A stretch of 64,000 nt of DNA from assembly GCA_001464385.1 (NCBI GenBank), contig LNFB01000318.1, forward strand, positions 1-64,000. Direction: 5' to 3'. Positions 27,310 through 35,182 of the stretch are shown one piece after another. A model generated the notes under the pieces. That model was not told the DNA's origin. It ran no database searches and saw only the letters and a list, made by a program, of their open reading frames with translations. The stretch comes from Deltaproteobacteria bacterium Ga0077550 (GTDB lineage: Bacteria; Myxococcota_A; Polyangia; Nannocystales; Nannocystaceae). The position numbers and the translations under genes are program-made. Positions within the stretch are counted from its first letter, which is position 1. The number at the start of each line of letters is the position of its first letter.

Positions 27310-28074
27310 CAACGCAGCACCCGGAGACTCGCGCCCACGGACGACGGCCTGTGCCTGTACCGCGACGGCGTCGCGATCCTCCGCGCCGCGGACGAGGCCC
27401 AGGATCGGATCGACCGGCGCGCTGCGGGGCTCCGCGGCGTCGTGAAGCTCGCGACGCCCGAGTACTTCGCCCGGCTGCTCACGCGGCACCTGTACGGGTT
27501 GCTCGACGACCACCCCGGGCTCTCCGTGCAGATCGTCGTCGACGATCACCCGGTGTCGCTCGTGGGCGACGCGCTCGACATCGCGGTGACGGTCGGACCG
27601 CTGCCGGACAGTGCCCTCGTGGCGCGGCGCATCGGCGTGGTGCCGGCGGTGATGGCCGCGAGCACCGCGTACCTGCGCCGCCGCGGCGCGCCGTCGCGCC
27701 CCGAGGACCTCGCGTCGCACGAGTGCCTGTGCTTCGTCGGCGGACTGCCCCAGACGCGGTGGCGGCTGGTCGCCGCCGGGGGCCGCCATCGCGACGTCGC
27801 CGTGTCCGGCCGGCTCGCGAGCACCAGCAGCGAGCTGCTGCGCCTCGCGCTCGAGGCGGGCTACGGCATCGGGCTCGTGCATCCGGCGGAGCTCACGGGA
27901 CGCGACGATCTGCAGCGGGTGCTGCCGGCCTACGAGGTCGCGCCGTTCGAGGTGTTCGCCGTGTTCGCCGCGAAGCAGCGCCGGTCGCCGAGGATCCGCG
28001 CCGTGCTCGCGCTGCTCGAGCGCGTGCTGCCCGAGGACGTGACGGGCTCGACGAGCGCACCCGCGGCGCGGTGA
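27310..28074 (+). pseudogene. LysR-family regulator lacking its DNA-binding domain
   Basis: The readable part begins at QRSTRRLAPTDDG, the end of the LysR helix-turn-helix domain (family motif L-x-R-[ST]-T-R-R-L-x-x-T-x-x-G). It continues through the whole substrate-binding domain (GVVKLATPEYFARLL, IAVTVGPLPDSALVARRI, GYGIGLVHPAEL) to the stop. The first roughly 50 residues, including the recognition helix, are missing. In their place lies the antisense of the dehalogenase-like fragment. A divergent regulator/hydrolase pair that lost both 5' halves in one deletion explains this best. A GTG at 28071 overlaps the stop. Confidence 0.75.
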
Positions 28075-28253
28075 TCGGCGAATCGCTCGCCCTTCCCCCG
28101 TTCCGCGCGCTCGTCGAGAACCGGCCCGAGGTGATGTGGGCGGGGATCGACAGCCTGCGTCGCGAGGCCCGACGCACCGCGGATCCACAGATCGTCGCGC
28201 TCCTCGAGCGCGCAGAGCACCACGCCCGCGCCTGCCCGCGAGCGCCGCCCGAG
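28071..28253 (+). other. Short coding-like fragment after the LysR remnant
   Basis: From a GTG overlapping the LysR stop (GTGA), about 60 codons have strongly GC-biased third positions and sensible composition (PPFRALVENRPEV, DPQIVALLERAEHHA). The frame has no stop before it runs deep into the antisense of the sigma gene ending at 28254. Either this is the head of a gene whose 3' end was lost, or a chance frame. No family was recognised. Confidence 0.3.
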
Positions 28254-29060
28254 TCACTTCTGCACGGCGAGCGCCGTCGCCACCCGTCGTGCGAAGTCGA
28301 TGCCCGCGTCCGCGGGCTGACTACTGCGGTGTACCGCGAGGGCGACGCGTCCCGCCTCGGCCCGCCGCACCACGGCTCGCACCTCCGCGAACGACACCGG
28401 CGCCCGCGCGAACTGCAGCGCCTGTGGATCGACTCGGCCACAGCGACGCGCCGCGTCGACCCGACGATTGCATCGACACGCGGCCGCGTCGTCGACGAGG
28501 CCGCAGTTCGCCCGGGTGAACGCCTCGACCTGCTCCCGCGCCCGCTGCAGCCGCTTGCGCAGCGCAGCGGGCTCGATGGCCAGGGCCAACGCGGCCTCCG
28601 ACGGGGCGAGCTCGAGGATCTCGGCGAGCACGTACGCCAGGCGGTGGGGCCGATCGAGGCACTGGAGCATCGCCAGCGTGCAGCCGATCTTGACCTCCTC
28701 GACCAGCAACGACCGCTCGGCCTCGGCGGGTCCTGCATCGGACCCACCAGTGGCGAGGTCCTCCGCGAACGCGACGAAGTCGAGCCGACGTCGCTCGACC
28801 GGGCTCTTCTTCACATCGAGCAGGTAGTTGCTCGCCACGCGCCAGACCCACGTCGTCAGGCGACTGCGTCCGTCGAACTTCGAGAGCCGGGTGACGACGC
28901 GGACCAGGATCTCCTGCGTCGCATCCTCGGCGTCTTCGCGTTGCCATAGCATGCGCACCGCGAGCTGGTAGATCCCCGGCTGCAACGCGGTGACGAGCTC
29001 GTGGACCGCGTCGCGTTCACCGGCCACGGCACGCGCCGCGAGTGCCTCCAGCGTCGGCAT
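28254..29060 (-). CDS. ECF sigma factor with Cys-containing C-terminal extension
   Basis: 268 residues. Region 2 (YQLAVRMLWQREDAEDATQEI, then LTTWVWRVASNYLLD) and region 4 (HRLAYVLAEILELAPSEAALAL, RKRLQRAREQVEAF) are present. A tail of about 90 residues holds CGLVDDAAACRCNRRVDAARRC and a helix pair. Such Cys-rich tails occur in ECF groups that are regulated without a classic anti-sigma protein; metal or redox sensing is possible, but that is inference. The ATG overlaps the stop of the SRPBCC gene (ATGA), so the pair is co-expressed. It differs from the ECF factor at 25484, and no FecR partner is adjacent. Confidence 0.88.
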   Translation of the reverse strand: MPTLEALAARAVAGERDAVHELVTALQPGIYQLAVRMLWQREDAEDATQEILVRVVTRLSKFDGRSRLTTWVWRVASNYLLDVKKSPVERRRLDFVAFAEDLATGGSDAGPAEAERSLLVEEVKIGCTLAMLQCLDRPHRLAYVLAEILELAPSEAALALAIEPAALRKRLQRAREQVEAFTRANCGLVDDAAACRCNRRVDAARRCGRVDPQALQFARAPVSFAEVRAVVRRAEAGRVALAVHRSSQPADAGIDFARRVATALAVQK

Positions 29061-29461
29061 CACGTCTCCAACAGCGCCCGCAGAGCCCGCAGCTCGCCGC
29101 GCAGCGTCTCGCGCTGCACCGCGAGCGCGCCCTCGAGCTGCTCGAGCGGCACGGGCGGCGCATGCAAGACGAACGCGTAGATGCTCGTGTCGCGGCTGGT
29201 CTCGGTCACGCGCGACTGCGCGAGCGCGACGTTGCCGTCGGGGAACACCATGCGCCAATCGATGGTCCCCGAGTCCGCGTCGGCAACCGTACGCAGCTCG
29301 ATCTCGACGGATCCCGCGGGCGTACGCAGCAGCGCGCGGGTGTCGTCGGCGTTCGCAAAGGCCTCGGCCCAACGCGGCAGGTTCTGCGGACGGCGGATGA
29401 AGTCGAACACGCTCGCGCGCGGCGCTCGGATCTCGATGGCTTGAACGTCGAACATCTCCAT
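29060..29461 (-). CDS. SRPBCC (START-like) ligand-binding protein
   Basis: 133 residues from the ATG giving MEMFDVQAIEI, preceded by a strong GAGGAGAG ribosome site. The fold pattern matches the SRPBCC/polyketide-cyclase superfamily: first strand AIEIRAPRASVFDFI, helix with PQNLPRWAEAF, strands VEIELRTV and IDWRMVFPDG, and a long C-terminal helix. These proteins hold hydrophobic ligands in a cavity. Translational coupling to an ECF sigma factor suggests it senses or handles a small molecule for that regulator. Confidence 0.85.
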   Translation of the reverse strand: MEMFDVQAIEIRAPRASVFDFIRRPQNLPRWAEAFANADDTRALLRTPAGSVEIELRTVADADSGTIDWRMVFPDGNVALAQSRVTETSRDTSIYAFVLHAPPVPLEQLEGALAVQRETLRGELRALRALLET

Positions 29462-29561
29462 GGTCGGTCTCTCCTCGGGCGTCGGCCCTGCAGCATTCGA
29501 CGAGCGTCCCCATCCCGCCGTGACCGACGATCGCCGGGTCGGAGCCGAGGAGACAGCAGCC

Positions 29562-29600
29562 CGACAGACTAACATAGTTGGCATATCCGACAAAACATGT
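29562..29600. promoter_or_regulatory. AT-rich divergent promoter/operator region
   Basis: Between the leftward SRPBCC-sigma pair and the rightward Cys-rich lipoprotein, this block is unusually AT-rich. It contains an imperfect dyad, TTGGCATATCCGACAA (29578-29593), and outer GACA/TGTC ends (29562 and 29597-29600). No clean -35/-10 pair could be assigned, so it is called as a likely control region by position and composition only. Confidence 0.35.
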
Positions 29601-29612
29601 CAGGCTCCCTGG

Positions 29613-30586
29613 ATGCCGTCGCACGGGAGACCTCGTGGGTGGACATGGCGACTCGCGCTCGGGGCGGCCGCCTGCGGCCCGATCGTCGGATCCGACGACA
29701 CGGGCAGGGGCCCGCCACCACCGCAGCCACGCTCGAGCCCCCGAGCCCGTCCACCGATCCGGGCACCGATCCGGGCACCGCGACCGTGGCGACGACGATC
29801 GATCCCGATCCCAGCGCCACGGGGATCGACTCGGGCGGCGACGACGGAGTCGACACGTGCGGCGAGGATTGCTGCCTGTTCCTGTGCCCGCCGGATCCCG
29901 ACGGCAGCGGCGACGGTGGCGACTGCGACGTGTGGAGTCAGGACTGCCCCGACGGCGAGAAGTGCATGCCTTGGGCGAACGATGGCGGCAACCGCTGGAA
30001 CGCAACGCGGTGCTCCCCGCTCGCCGACCCCGATCACGAGCTCGGCGACGCGTGTGCGGTCGAGGGCTCGGCCGTCAGTGGCATCGACGACTGCGGCCCC
30101 GGGATGATGTGTCTGTTCGTCGATCCAGCGACGCTGCTCGGCACGTGCATCGCCGACTGCGGCGGCAGCGAGGCGAACCCGCAGTGCGACGATCCATCGA
30201 CCCTGTGCGTCATCGAGTTCGAAGGCACGCTCCACCAGTGCCTGCCGGCCTGCGATCCGCTTGGCCAGGACTGCCTCCAAGGGGGCTGCTATGCGTTCGG
30301 GCACCCCAACGTCGGTGGCTTCGCCTGTGGCGTCCCGATCCTGCCGAGCATCGCCGACTCCGAGCCGTGCATGTTCGACTGGGAGTGCACGCCAGGCTCG
30401 ATGTGCTCGCGGCCCGAACGTCCCGCGGCGTGCGAGTTCGGCGAGTGCTGCACGCCATTTTGCGATCTGAGCGTCCCCGAGGCATGCGGCCCCGACCGCG
30501 TGTGCACCTCGGTCGTCCCCGAGGGGCTGGGACCGCCGGAGTACGACACGTGGGGCTACTGCGCGCTCCCTTGGACCGGCGAGTAA
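29613..30586 (+). pseudogene. Cys-rich secreted lipoprotein with a frameshift after the signal peptide
   Basis: From ATG 29613, one frame encodes a good lipoprotein signal (MPSHGRPRG, hydrophobic stretch, lipobox AAAC, then GPIVGSDDTG). The long coding body is in another frame. From about 29705 it reads PATTAATLEPPSPST and then a Cys-rich domain ending in WGYCALPWTGE at 30586. The two frames meet near the G-run GGCAGGGGCCC (29702-29712). Loss of a single base there explains the break. Either the gene is inactive or the base is a sequence error. An alternative start at 29597 stays in the body frame but gives a basic N-terminus with no signal. No domain family was recognised; the Cys pairs suggest extracellular use. 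Confidence 0.7.
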
Positions 30587-30616
30587 CCTCCCCCGCCTCC
30601 CCGGCGTCCGACGGCC

Positions 30617-31243
30617 ATGACCGCCCTGACGATCGAGATGTTCGGCGACCTCGTGTGCCCGTGGTGCTACCTCGGCGCGCACCGCCTCGAGCGCGTGCTC
30701 ACCGAGCTCGGCGTCGGCGACCGCGTCGAGGTCAAGCATCGCCCGTTCCTCCTGCGCCCCGCGACACCGCCCGGCGGGCTCGACATCCACGCCGAGCTGC
30801 GCAAACGCTTCGGCGATCTCGAGCCGGTGTTCGCCCGCCTCGTGACCGAGGCGAACAAGAGCGGGCTCGATCTCGATCCGCGCCGACAGCCCTTCGCCTA
30901 CCCCACCCTCGCCGCGCACACGCTGCTGCGCCACGCCGCTTCGCGTGGGACCCAGCGGGCGCTCGCGACCGCGCTGTACCGGGCCCACTTCGACGAGGCC
31001 CGCAACATCTCGGATCCCGACGTGCTCGCCGAGATCGCCGCGGCCCACGGCTTCACCGCCGAGGAGGTCGACGCGCTCGTCACCGATCCCGGCGAGCTCG
31101 CGCGCACGCGCACCGAGACCCAGCACGCCTCCGCGGCGGGGATCACCGCGGTGCCCGTGTTCCGGATCGGCGCGCAGGCCCTCGCGGGCGCGCAGCCCGA
31201 GGCGGTGCTGCGCGCCGCGATCACGGCGGCGATGCCGGCGTGA
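30617..31243 (+). CDS. FrnE-like DsbA family oxidoreductase
   Basis: 208 residues, no signal peptide. CPWC (14-17) sits in the segment FGDLVCPWCYLGAHRLE. The insertion domain is helical and the cis-Pro region reads ITAVPVFRIG followed by ALAGAQP, all typical of the cytoplasmic FrnE/2-hydroxychromene-2-carboxylate isomerase-like DsbA branch. It probably acts as a thiol oxidoreductase or isomerase in stress responses. It is 30 bases downstream of the frameshifted lipoprotein, and its stop directly abuts the stop of the convergent glyoxalase fragment. Confidence 0.92.
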   Translation: MTALTIEMFGDLVCPWCYLGAHRLERVLTELGVGDRVEVKHRPFLLRPATPPGGLDIHAELRKRFGDLEPVFARLVTEANKSGLDLDPRRQPFAYPTLAAHTLLRHAASRGTQRALATALYRAHFDEARNISDPDVLAEIAAAHGFTAEEVDALVTDPGELARTRTETQHASAAGITAVPVFRIGAQALAGAQPEAVLRAAITAAMPA

Positions 31244-31459
31244 TCACACCACCGGCTGATACAGCTGGATCAGGTTCCCGCACGTGTCCGAGAACACCGC
31301 GATGCGCACCGGCCCCATCGTCGTGGGCTCGCGGACGAACGCGACGCCCTTCGCCGACAACCGGCGGTGCTCGGCGTCGAGATCGCGCTCCGTGGTCGGA
31401 TCCACGAGCAGGTCGCGGGCGCGGCACACCCGGCGGAAGGCTTCGCGCGCGGCGAACAT
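31244..31459 (-). pseudogene. Truncated glyoxalase/VOC domain protein
   Basis: About 71 residues. The C-terminal betaalphabetabetabeta unit of a VOC domain is clear (DLDAEHRRLSAKGVAFVREP, then GPVRIAVFSDTCGNLIQLYQP). VOC proteins are normally about 120-140 residues with two such units, and the first is missing. The open frame extends to 31528 without adding a recognisable first half, and the next gene begins at 31512. It is probably an inactive remnant; half-domain proteins that dimerise are a less likely alternative. Confidence 0.7.
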
Positions 31460-31511
31460 CGGGCCCGCGAGCCTACCACCGCCGCGATCGACTGATACGC
31501 TCGCAGGCGTC

Positions 31512-31766
31512 ATGCGGCGGCGTCCCAACCAGCACGCGCCCTACGTCCGCGAGACCGCGGTCCGCCCCGAGGATCTCCTCCCGGACGCGCGCGACGGCCT
31601 CACGCGCATCGAGCGGGTCGTGCTGTACACGCTGCACGAGGCCCAGCGCGAGCTCGGCGATCGCAACGTGCCGACGGCGATGCTCTACGGCCGCGTCGTC
31701 GAGCGCGTCGACATCTCGGTGGACGAGCTCCAGCGCGTCCTGCAACGGCTGATCGGCGTGCGCTAG
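31512..31766 (+). CDS. Small hypothetical protein
   Basis: 84 residues beginning MRRRPNQHAPYVRETAVRP. It is charged, with helices around LTRIERVVLYTLHEAQREL and VDELQRVLQRLIGV. It resembles a small winged-helix or tetramerisation module, but no family was recognised. The codon pattern supports coding. It is divergent from the truncated glyoxalase and 201 bases upstream of the phosphoketolase operon. That gap shows only GC-rich inverted segments and no further gene. Confidence 0.6.
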   Translation: MRRRPNQHAPYVRETAVRPEDLLPDARDGLTRIERVVLYTLHEAQRELGDRNVPTAMLYGRVVERVDISVDELQRVLQRLIGVR

Positions 31767-31967
31767 CGCTACGCGCGAGTCGGGCGATGGCGCTCGATCG
31801 CCGCGCGTGGTCATGTGCGCCACAGCCCACGGCTCGGCGCGCGTGGCCGCGACAGCGCCGCCGCGGGCGGCCCCCGTATTGCAGCGCCGTCGCCACGTGG
31901 CCGCGTCCCTGCCCAGCGAGGCGCGGAAGGGCCGCGTGTGGCGGCCCCACGACCTCGGAGCGCCCCC

Positions 31968-34367
31968 ATGACCGCACCTCGACCGCCCATCGTCCCCGCG
32001 AGCGACGCGCTCCTCGATGATCTCGACGCGTACTGGCGCGCCGCGAACTTCCTGTCGGTCGGACAGATCTACCTCTACGACAACCCGCTGCTGCTCGAGC
32101 CCCTGCGGCCCGAGCACATCAAGCCGCGGTTGCTCGGCCACTTCGGGACGACACCAGGGCTCAACTTCGTCTACGCGCACCTCAATCGACTCATCGTCGA
32201 GCACGACCTCGACATGATCTACGTCGCGGGTCCGGGCCACGGCGGCCCCGGCATGGTCGCGAACGCGTACCTCGAGGGGACCTACAGCGAGGTCTATCCC
32301 CGCATCAGCGAGGACGAGGCCGGCTTGCGGTCGCTCTTCACGCAGTTCTCGTTCCCCGGCGGCATCCCCAGCCACCACGCCCCGCAGATCCCGGGCTCGA
32401 TCCACGAGGGCGGCGAGCTCGGCTACTCGCTGTCGCATGCGTTCGGCGCCGCGTTCGACAACCCATCGCTCGTCGTCGCGTGTGTCATCGGCGACGGCGA
32501 GGCCGAGACCGGACCGCTGGCCACCAGCTGGCACTCGAACAAGTTCCTCGACCCCGAGAAGGACGGCGCGGTCCTGCCGATCCTCCACCTCAACGGGTAC
32601 AAGATCGCCGGGCCGACCGTGCTCGCGCGCATCGACCGAGCCGAGCTCGAGTCGCTGCTGCGCGGCCTCGGCTGGGCGCCGCACTTCGTCGCCGGGCACG
32701 ACCCGAAGCGGATGCACCGCGCGATGGCGGACACGCTCGACGCGGTCCTCGCGGAGATCCGCGCGATCCAGGTCGACGCGCGCACCCACGGGTTCACGCG
32801 CCGCCCGACGTGGCCGATGATCGTCCTCGACTCGCCCAAGGGCTGGACCGGCCCCGCCTTCGTCGACGGCAAGGCCGTCGAGGGGACGTTCCGCTCGCAC
32901 CAGGTGCCGCTGCCGAACGCGCGCACCGATCCCGAGCAGCTCGCCCAGCTGCAGGCCTGGATGCTGAGCTACGGGCCGCGCGCGCTGTTCGACGACCGTG
33001 GACGCCTGCACCACCGACTGGCCGCCCTCCATCCCCGCGGCCCGCGGCGCATGAGCGCCAATCCCCACGCCAACGGCGGCATGCTGCTGCGCGACCTCGA
33101 CCTGCCGGCGTTCCGCGAGTACGCCGTCGACATCGCACGACCGGGCAGCGTCGTCGTGGAGTCGACGCGCATCCAGGGCCGCTACCTCCGCGACGTCCTG
33201 CGCCGCAACGAGGCCGCCGCGAACTTCCGCCTCTTCAGCCCCGACGAGACCGTCTCCAACCGCTGGACCGCGGTGTTCGAGGCCACCTCGCGCACGTCCA
33301 CCGCGACCATCTTGCCCACCGATGATCACGTCGCACCGACGGGCCGCGTGATGGAGATGCTGAGCGAGCACCAGTGCGAGGGCTGGCTCGAGGGCTACCT
33401 CCTGACCGGACGGCACGGGCTGCACGTCAGCTACGAGGGCTTCATCCGCATCATCGACTCCATGGTGAGCCAGCACGCCAAGTGGCTCAAGGTCACCCGC
33501 GAGCTGCCATGGCGCCGTCCGATCGCTTCGCTCGACATCATGCTGTCTTCGCACGTCTGGGAGCAGGATCACAACGGGTTCACCCACCAGGATCCGGGGT
33601 TCCTCGATCACGTCGTCGACAAGGCGCCCGACGTCGTTCGTGTCTACCTGCCCCCGGACGCGAACTGCCTGTTGAGCGTGACGGATCACTGCCTGCGCAG
33701 CCGCGACTACGTCAACGTCATCGTCGCCGGGAAGGCGCCATCGCTCGTGTGGCTCGACATGGCGGCCGCGGCCGAGCACTGCGCGGCCGGCCTCGGGGTC
33801 TGGCAGTGGGCGAGCAACGACGCCGACGGCGTGGATGTGGTGATGGCCTGCTGCGGCGACGTCCCCACCCGCGAGACGCTCGCTGCGGTCGCGATCCTGC
33901 GCGAGCGCTTCGCCGATCTCCGCATCCGCGTCGTGAACGTCGTCGACCTGATGCGCCTGCGATCGTCGCGCGAGCACCCCCACGGCCTGGACGACGCCGC
34001 ATTCGACCGGATCTTCTCCGTCGACAAGCCCATCATCTTCGCCTTCCACGGCTACCCCACGCTCATCCATCGGCTCACCTACCGCCGCACCAACCACGCC
34101 AACCTCCACGTCCGCGGCTACAAGGAGGAGGGCACGACGACCACGCCGTTCGACATGACCGTGCTCAACGACCTCGATCGGTTCCGGCTGGCCGCGGACG
34201 TCGTCCGCCGCGTGCCGCGACTCGAAGCGCACGCCGGCGCGGCGCGGCGGTGGTTCGAGTCCAAGCGCGCGGAGCACACGGCGTACATCCGCGTCCACGG
34301 CGAGGACATGCCGGAGATCCGGAACTGGCGCTGGCCCGCGCACACAACCACGAATCGAAGCCACTGA
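31968..34367 (+). CDS. xfp: Xylulose-5-P/fructose-6-P phosphoketolase
   Basis: 799 residues, the usual length. It cleaves xylulose-5-phosphate or fructose-6-phosphate with phosphate to acetyl phosphate and a shorter sugar phosphate, using thiamine diphosphate. Family landmarks: [17 protein letters not shown] near the N-terminus, AGPGHGGPG, the cofactor segment [26 protein letters not shown], and the C-terminal [14 protein letters not shown]. The start ATG follows GGAG. No acetate kinase or phosphotransacetylase gene is adjacent. Instead the stop overlaps the next start (TGATG), coupling it to a GT8 transferase and then a GH13 glucosidase. Confidence 0.96.
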   Translation: MTAPRPPIVPASDALLDDLDAYWRAANFLSVGQIYLYDNPLLLEPLRPEHIKPRLLGHFGTTPGLNFVYAHLNRLIVEHDLDMIYVAGPGHGGPGMVANAYLEGTYSEVYPRISEDEAGLRSLFTQFSFPGGIPSHHAPQIPGSIHEGGELGYSLSHAFGAAFDNPSLVVACVIGDGEAETGPLATSWHSNKFLDPEKDGAVLPILHLNGYKIAGPTVLARIDRAELESLLRGLGWAPHFVAGHDPKRMHRAMADTLDAVLAEIRAIQVDARTHGFTRRPTWPMIVLDSPKGWTGPAFVDGKAVEGTFRSHQVPLPNARTDPEQLAQLQAWMLSYGPRALFDDRGRLHHRLAALHPRGPRRMSANPHANGGMLLRDLDLPAFREYAVDIARPGSVVVESTRIQGRYLRDVLRRNEAAANFRLFSPDETVSNRWTAVFEATSRTSTATILPTDDHVAPTGRVMEMLSEHQCEGWLEGYLLTGRHGLHVSYEGFIRIIDSMVSQHAKWLKVTRELPWRRPIASLDIMLSSHVWEQDHNGFTHQDPGFLDHVVDKAPDVVRVYLPPDANCLLSVTDHCLRSRDYVNVIVAGKAPSLVWLDMAAAAEHCAAGLGVWQWASNDADGVDVVMACCGDVPTRETLAAVAILRERFADLRIRVVNVVDLMRLRSSREHPHGLDDAAFDRIFSVDKPIIFAFHGYPTLIHRLTYRRTNHANLHVRGYKEEGTTTTPFDMTVLNDLDRFRLAADVVRRVPRLEAHAGAARRWFESKRAEHTAYIRVHGEDMPEIRNWRWPAHTTTNRSH

Positions 34368-35179
34368 TGTCAGCCACATCCGCCCGCCACGCCTACGTCT
34401 CCATGATCTTCGGCAACGACGACTACGTCCCGGGGCTCGAGGTCCTCGGTCGCTCGCTGTCGGAGACCGGCACGACGATCCCCCGCGTCGCAATGGTCAC
34501 CGCCGACGTCTCCCCCGAGGCGCGCGCCCGATTGGTCGCCCAGGGCTGGGAGATCCACGGGGTCGATCCGGTCGCCAACCCTGCCACGGCCCTCTTGATG
34601 CCACGGTTCGGCAACGTCTTCACCAAGCTGCGGGCCTGGGGCCTGACCGACTACGCCAAGGTCGTCGTCCTCGACGCCGACACCCTGGTGCTGCGGAACA
34701 TCGACGAACTGTTCGACCGACCGTCGCTGTCGGCCGCGCCCGACTTCCTGCTCCCGGACCACTTCAACTCCGGGGTGATGGTGCTCGAGCCGTCGCAGGA
34801 CTCGCTCGCTCACCTGCTCGCTCAGCTGCCCGTGCTCGGGAGCTACGACGGCGGCGACCAGGGGTTCTTGAACGAGTTGTTCGACTGGTACGCGATGCCG
34901 CCCGCGCACCGCCTGCCGTCCGCGTACAACACTCCGCAGTTCATCTACCAGTACATCAGCGCCCACGGCGTCCTACGCGACCGACTGATCGGCGGCATCA
35001 AGGTCGTGCACTACACCGTGCAGAAGCCATGGCTCGACACGGACATCACCGGCGGTTCGGCGCTCTGGTGGGCCGTCTACGACCGCATCCACCCCGACCA
35101 GGCCAGCCCCTGGCGGCGACGCATCCATCAACTCGCGGACTGGTCGTTCCGCCGCGGCGTCGCGATGCTCGCAGGTTGA
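34367..35179 (+). CDS. Glycogenin-like glycosyltransferase family 8
   Basis: 270 residues. GT8 hallmarks are all present: the N-terminal strand AYVSMIFGNDDYVPG, a DxD metal site in VVVLDADTLVL (103-105), NSGVMVLEPS, the DGGDQGFLNE segment, and the His motif KVVHYTVQKPW. The overall pattern is closest to glycogenin/PGSIP-type enzymes that add glucose from UDP-glucose. Soluble and without a signal peptide, it should act in the cytoplasm. Its placement between phosphoketolase and an alpha-glucosidase, three bases apart, suggests a role in alpha-glucan or glucosyl-metabolite turnover. The natural acceptor cannot be told from sequence. Confidence 0.88.
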   Translation: MSATSARHAYVSMIFGNDDYVPGLEVLGRSLSETGTTIPRVAMVTADVSPEARARLVAQGWEIHGVDPVANPATALLMPRFGNVFTKLRAWGLTDYAKVVVLDADTLVLRNIDELFDRPSLSAAPDFLLPDHFNSGVMVLEPSQDSLAHLLAQLPVLGSYDGGDQGFLNELFDWYAMPPAHRLPSAYNTPQFIYQYISAHGVLRDRLIGGIKVVHYTVQKPWLDTDITGGSALWWAVYDRIHPDQASPWRRRIHQLADWSFRRGVAMLAG

Positions 35180-35182
35180 TCC

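Noticed and set aside
28071-28949. A long rightward gene continuing from the LysR remnant.
   Set aside because: Beyond about 28253 it is exactly antisense to a well-supported sigma factor gene; only the first 60 codons look coding.
31244-31766. Toxin-antitoxin pair of two small divergent genes.
   Set aside because: One is a clear VOC-domain fragment and the other shows no toxin or antitoxin motif.
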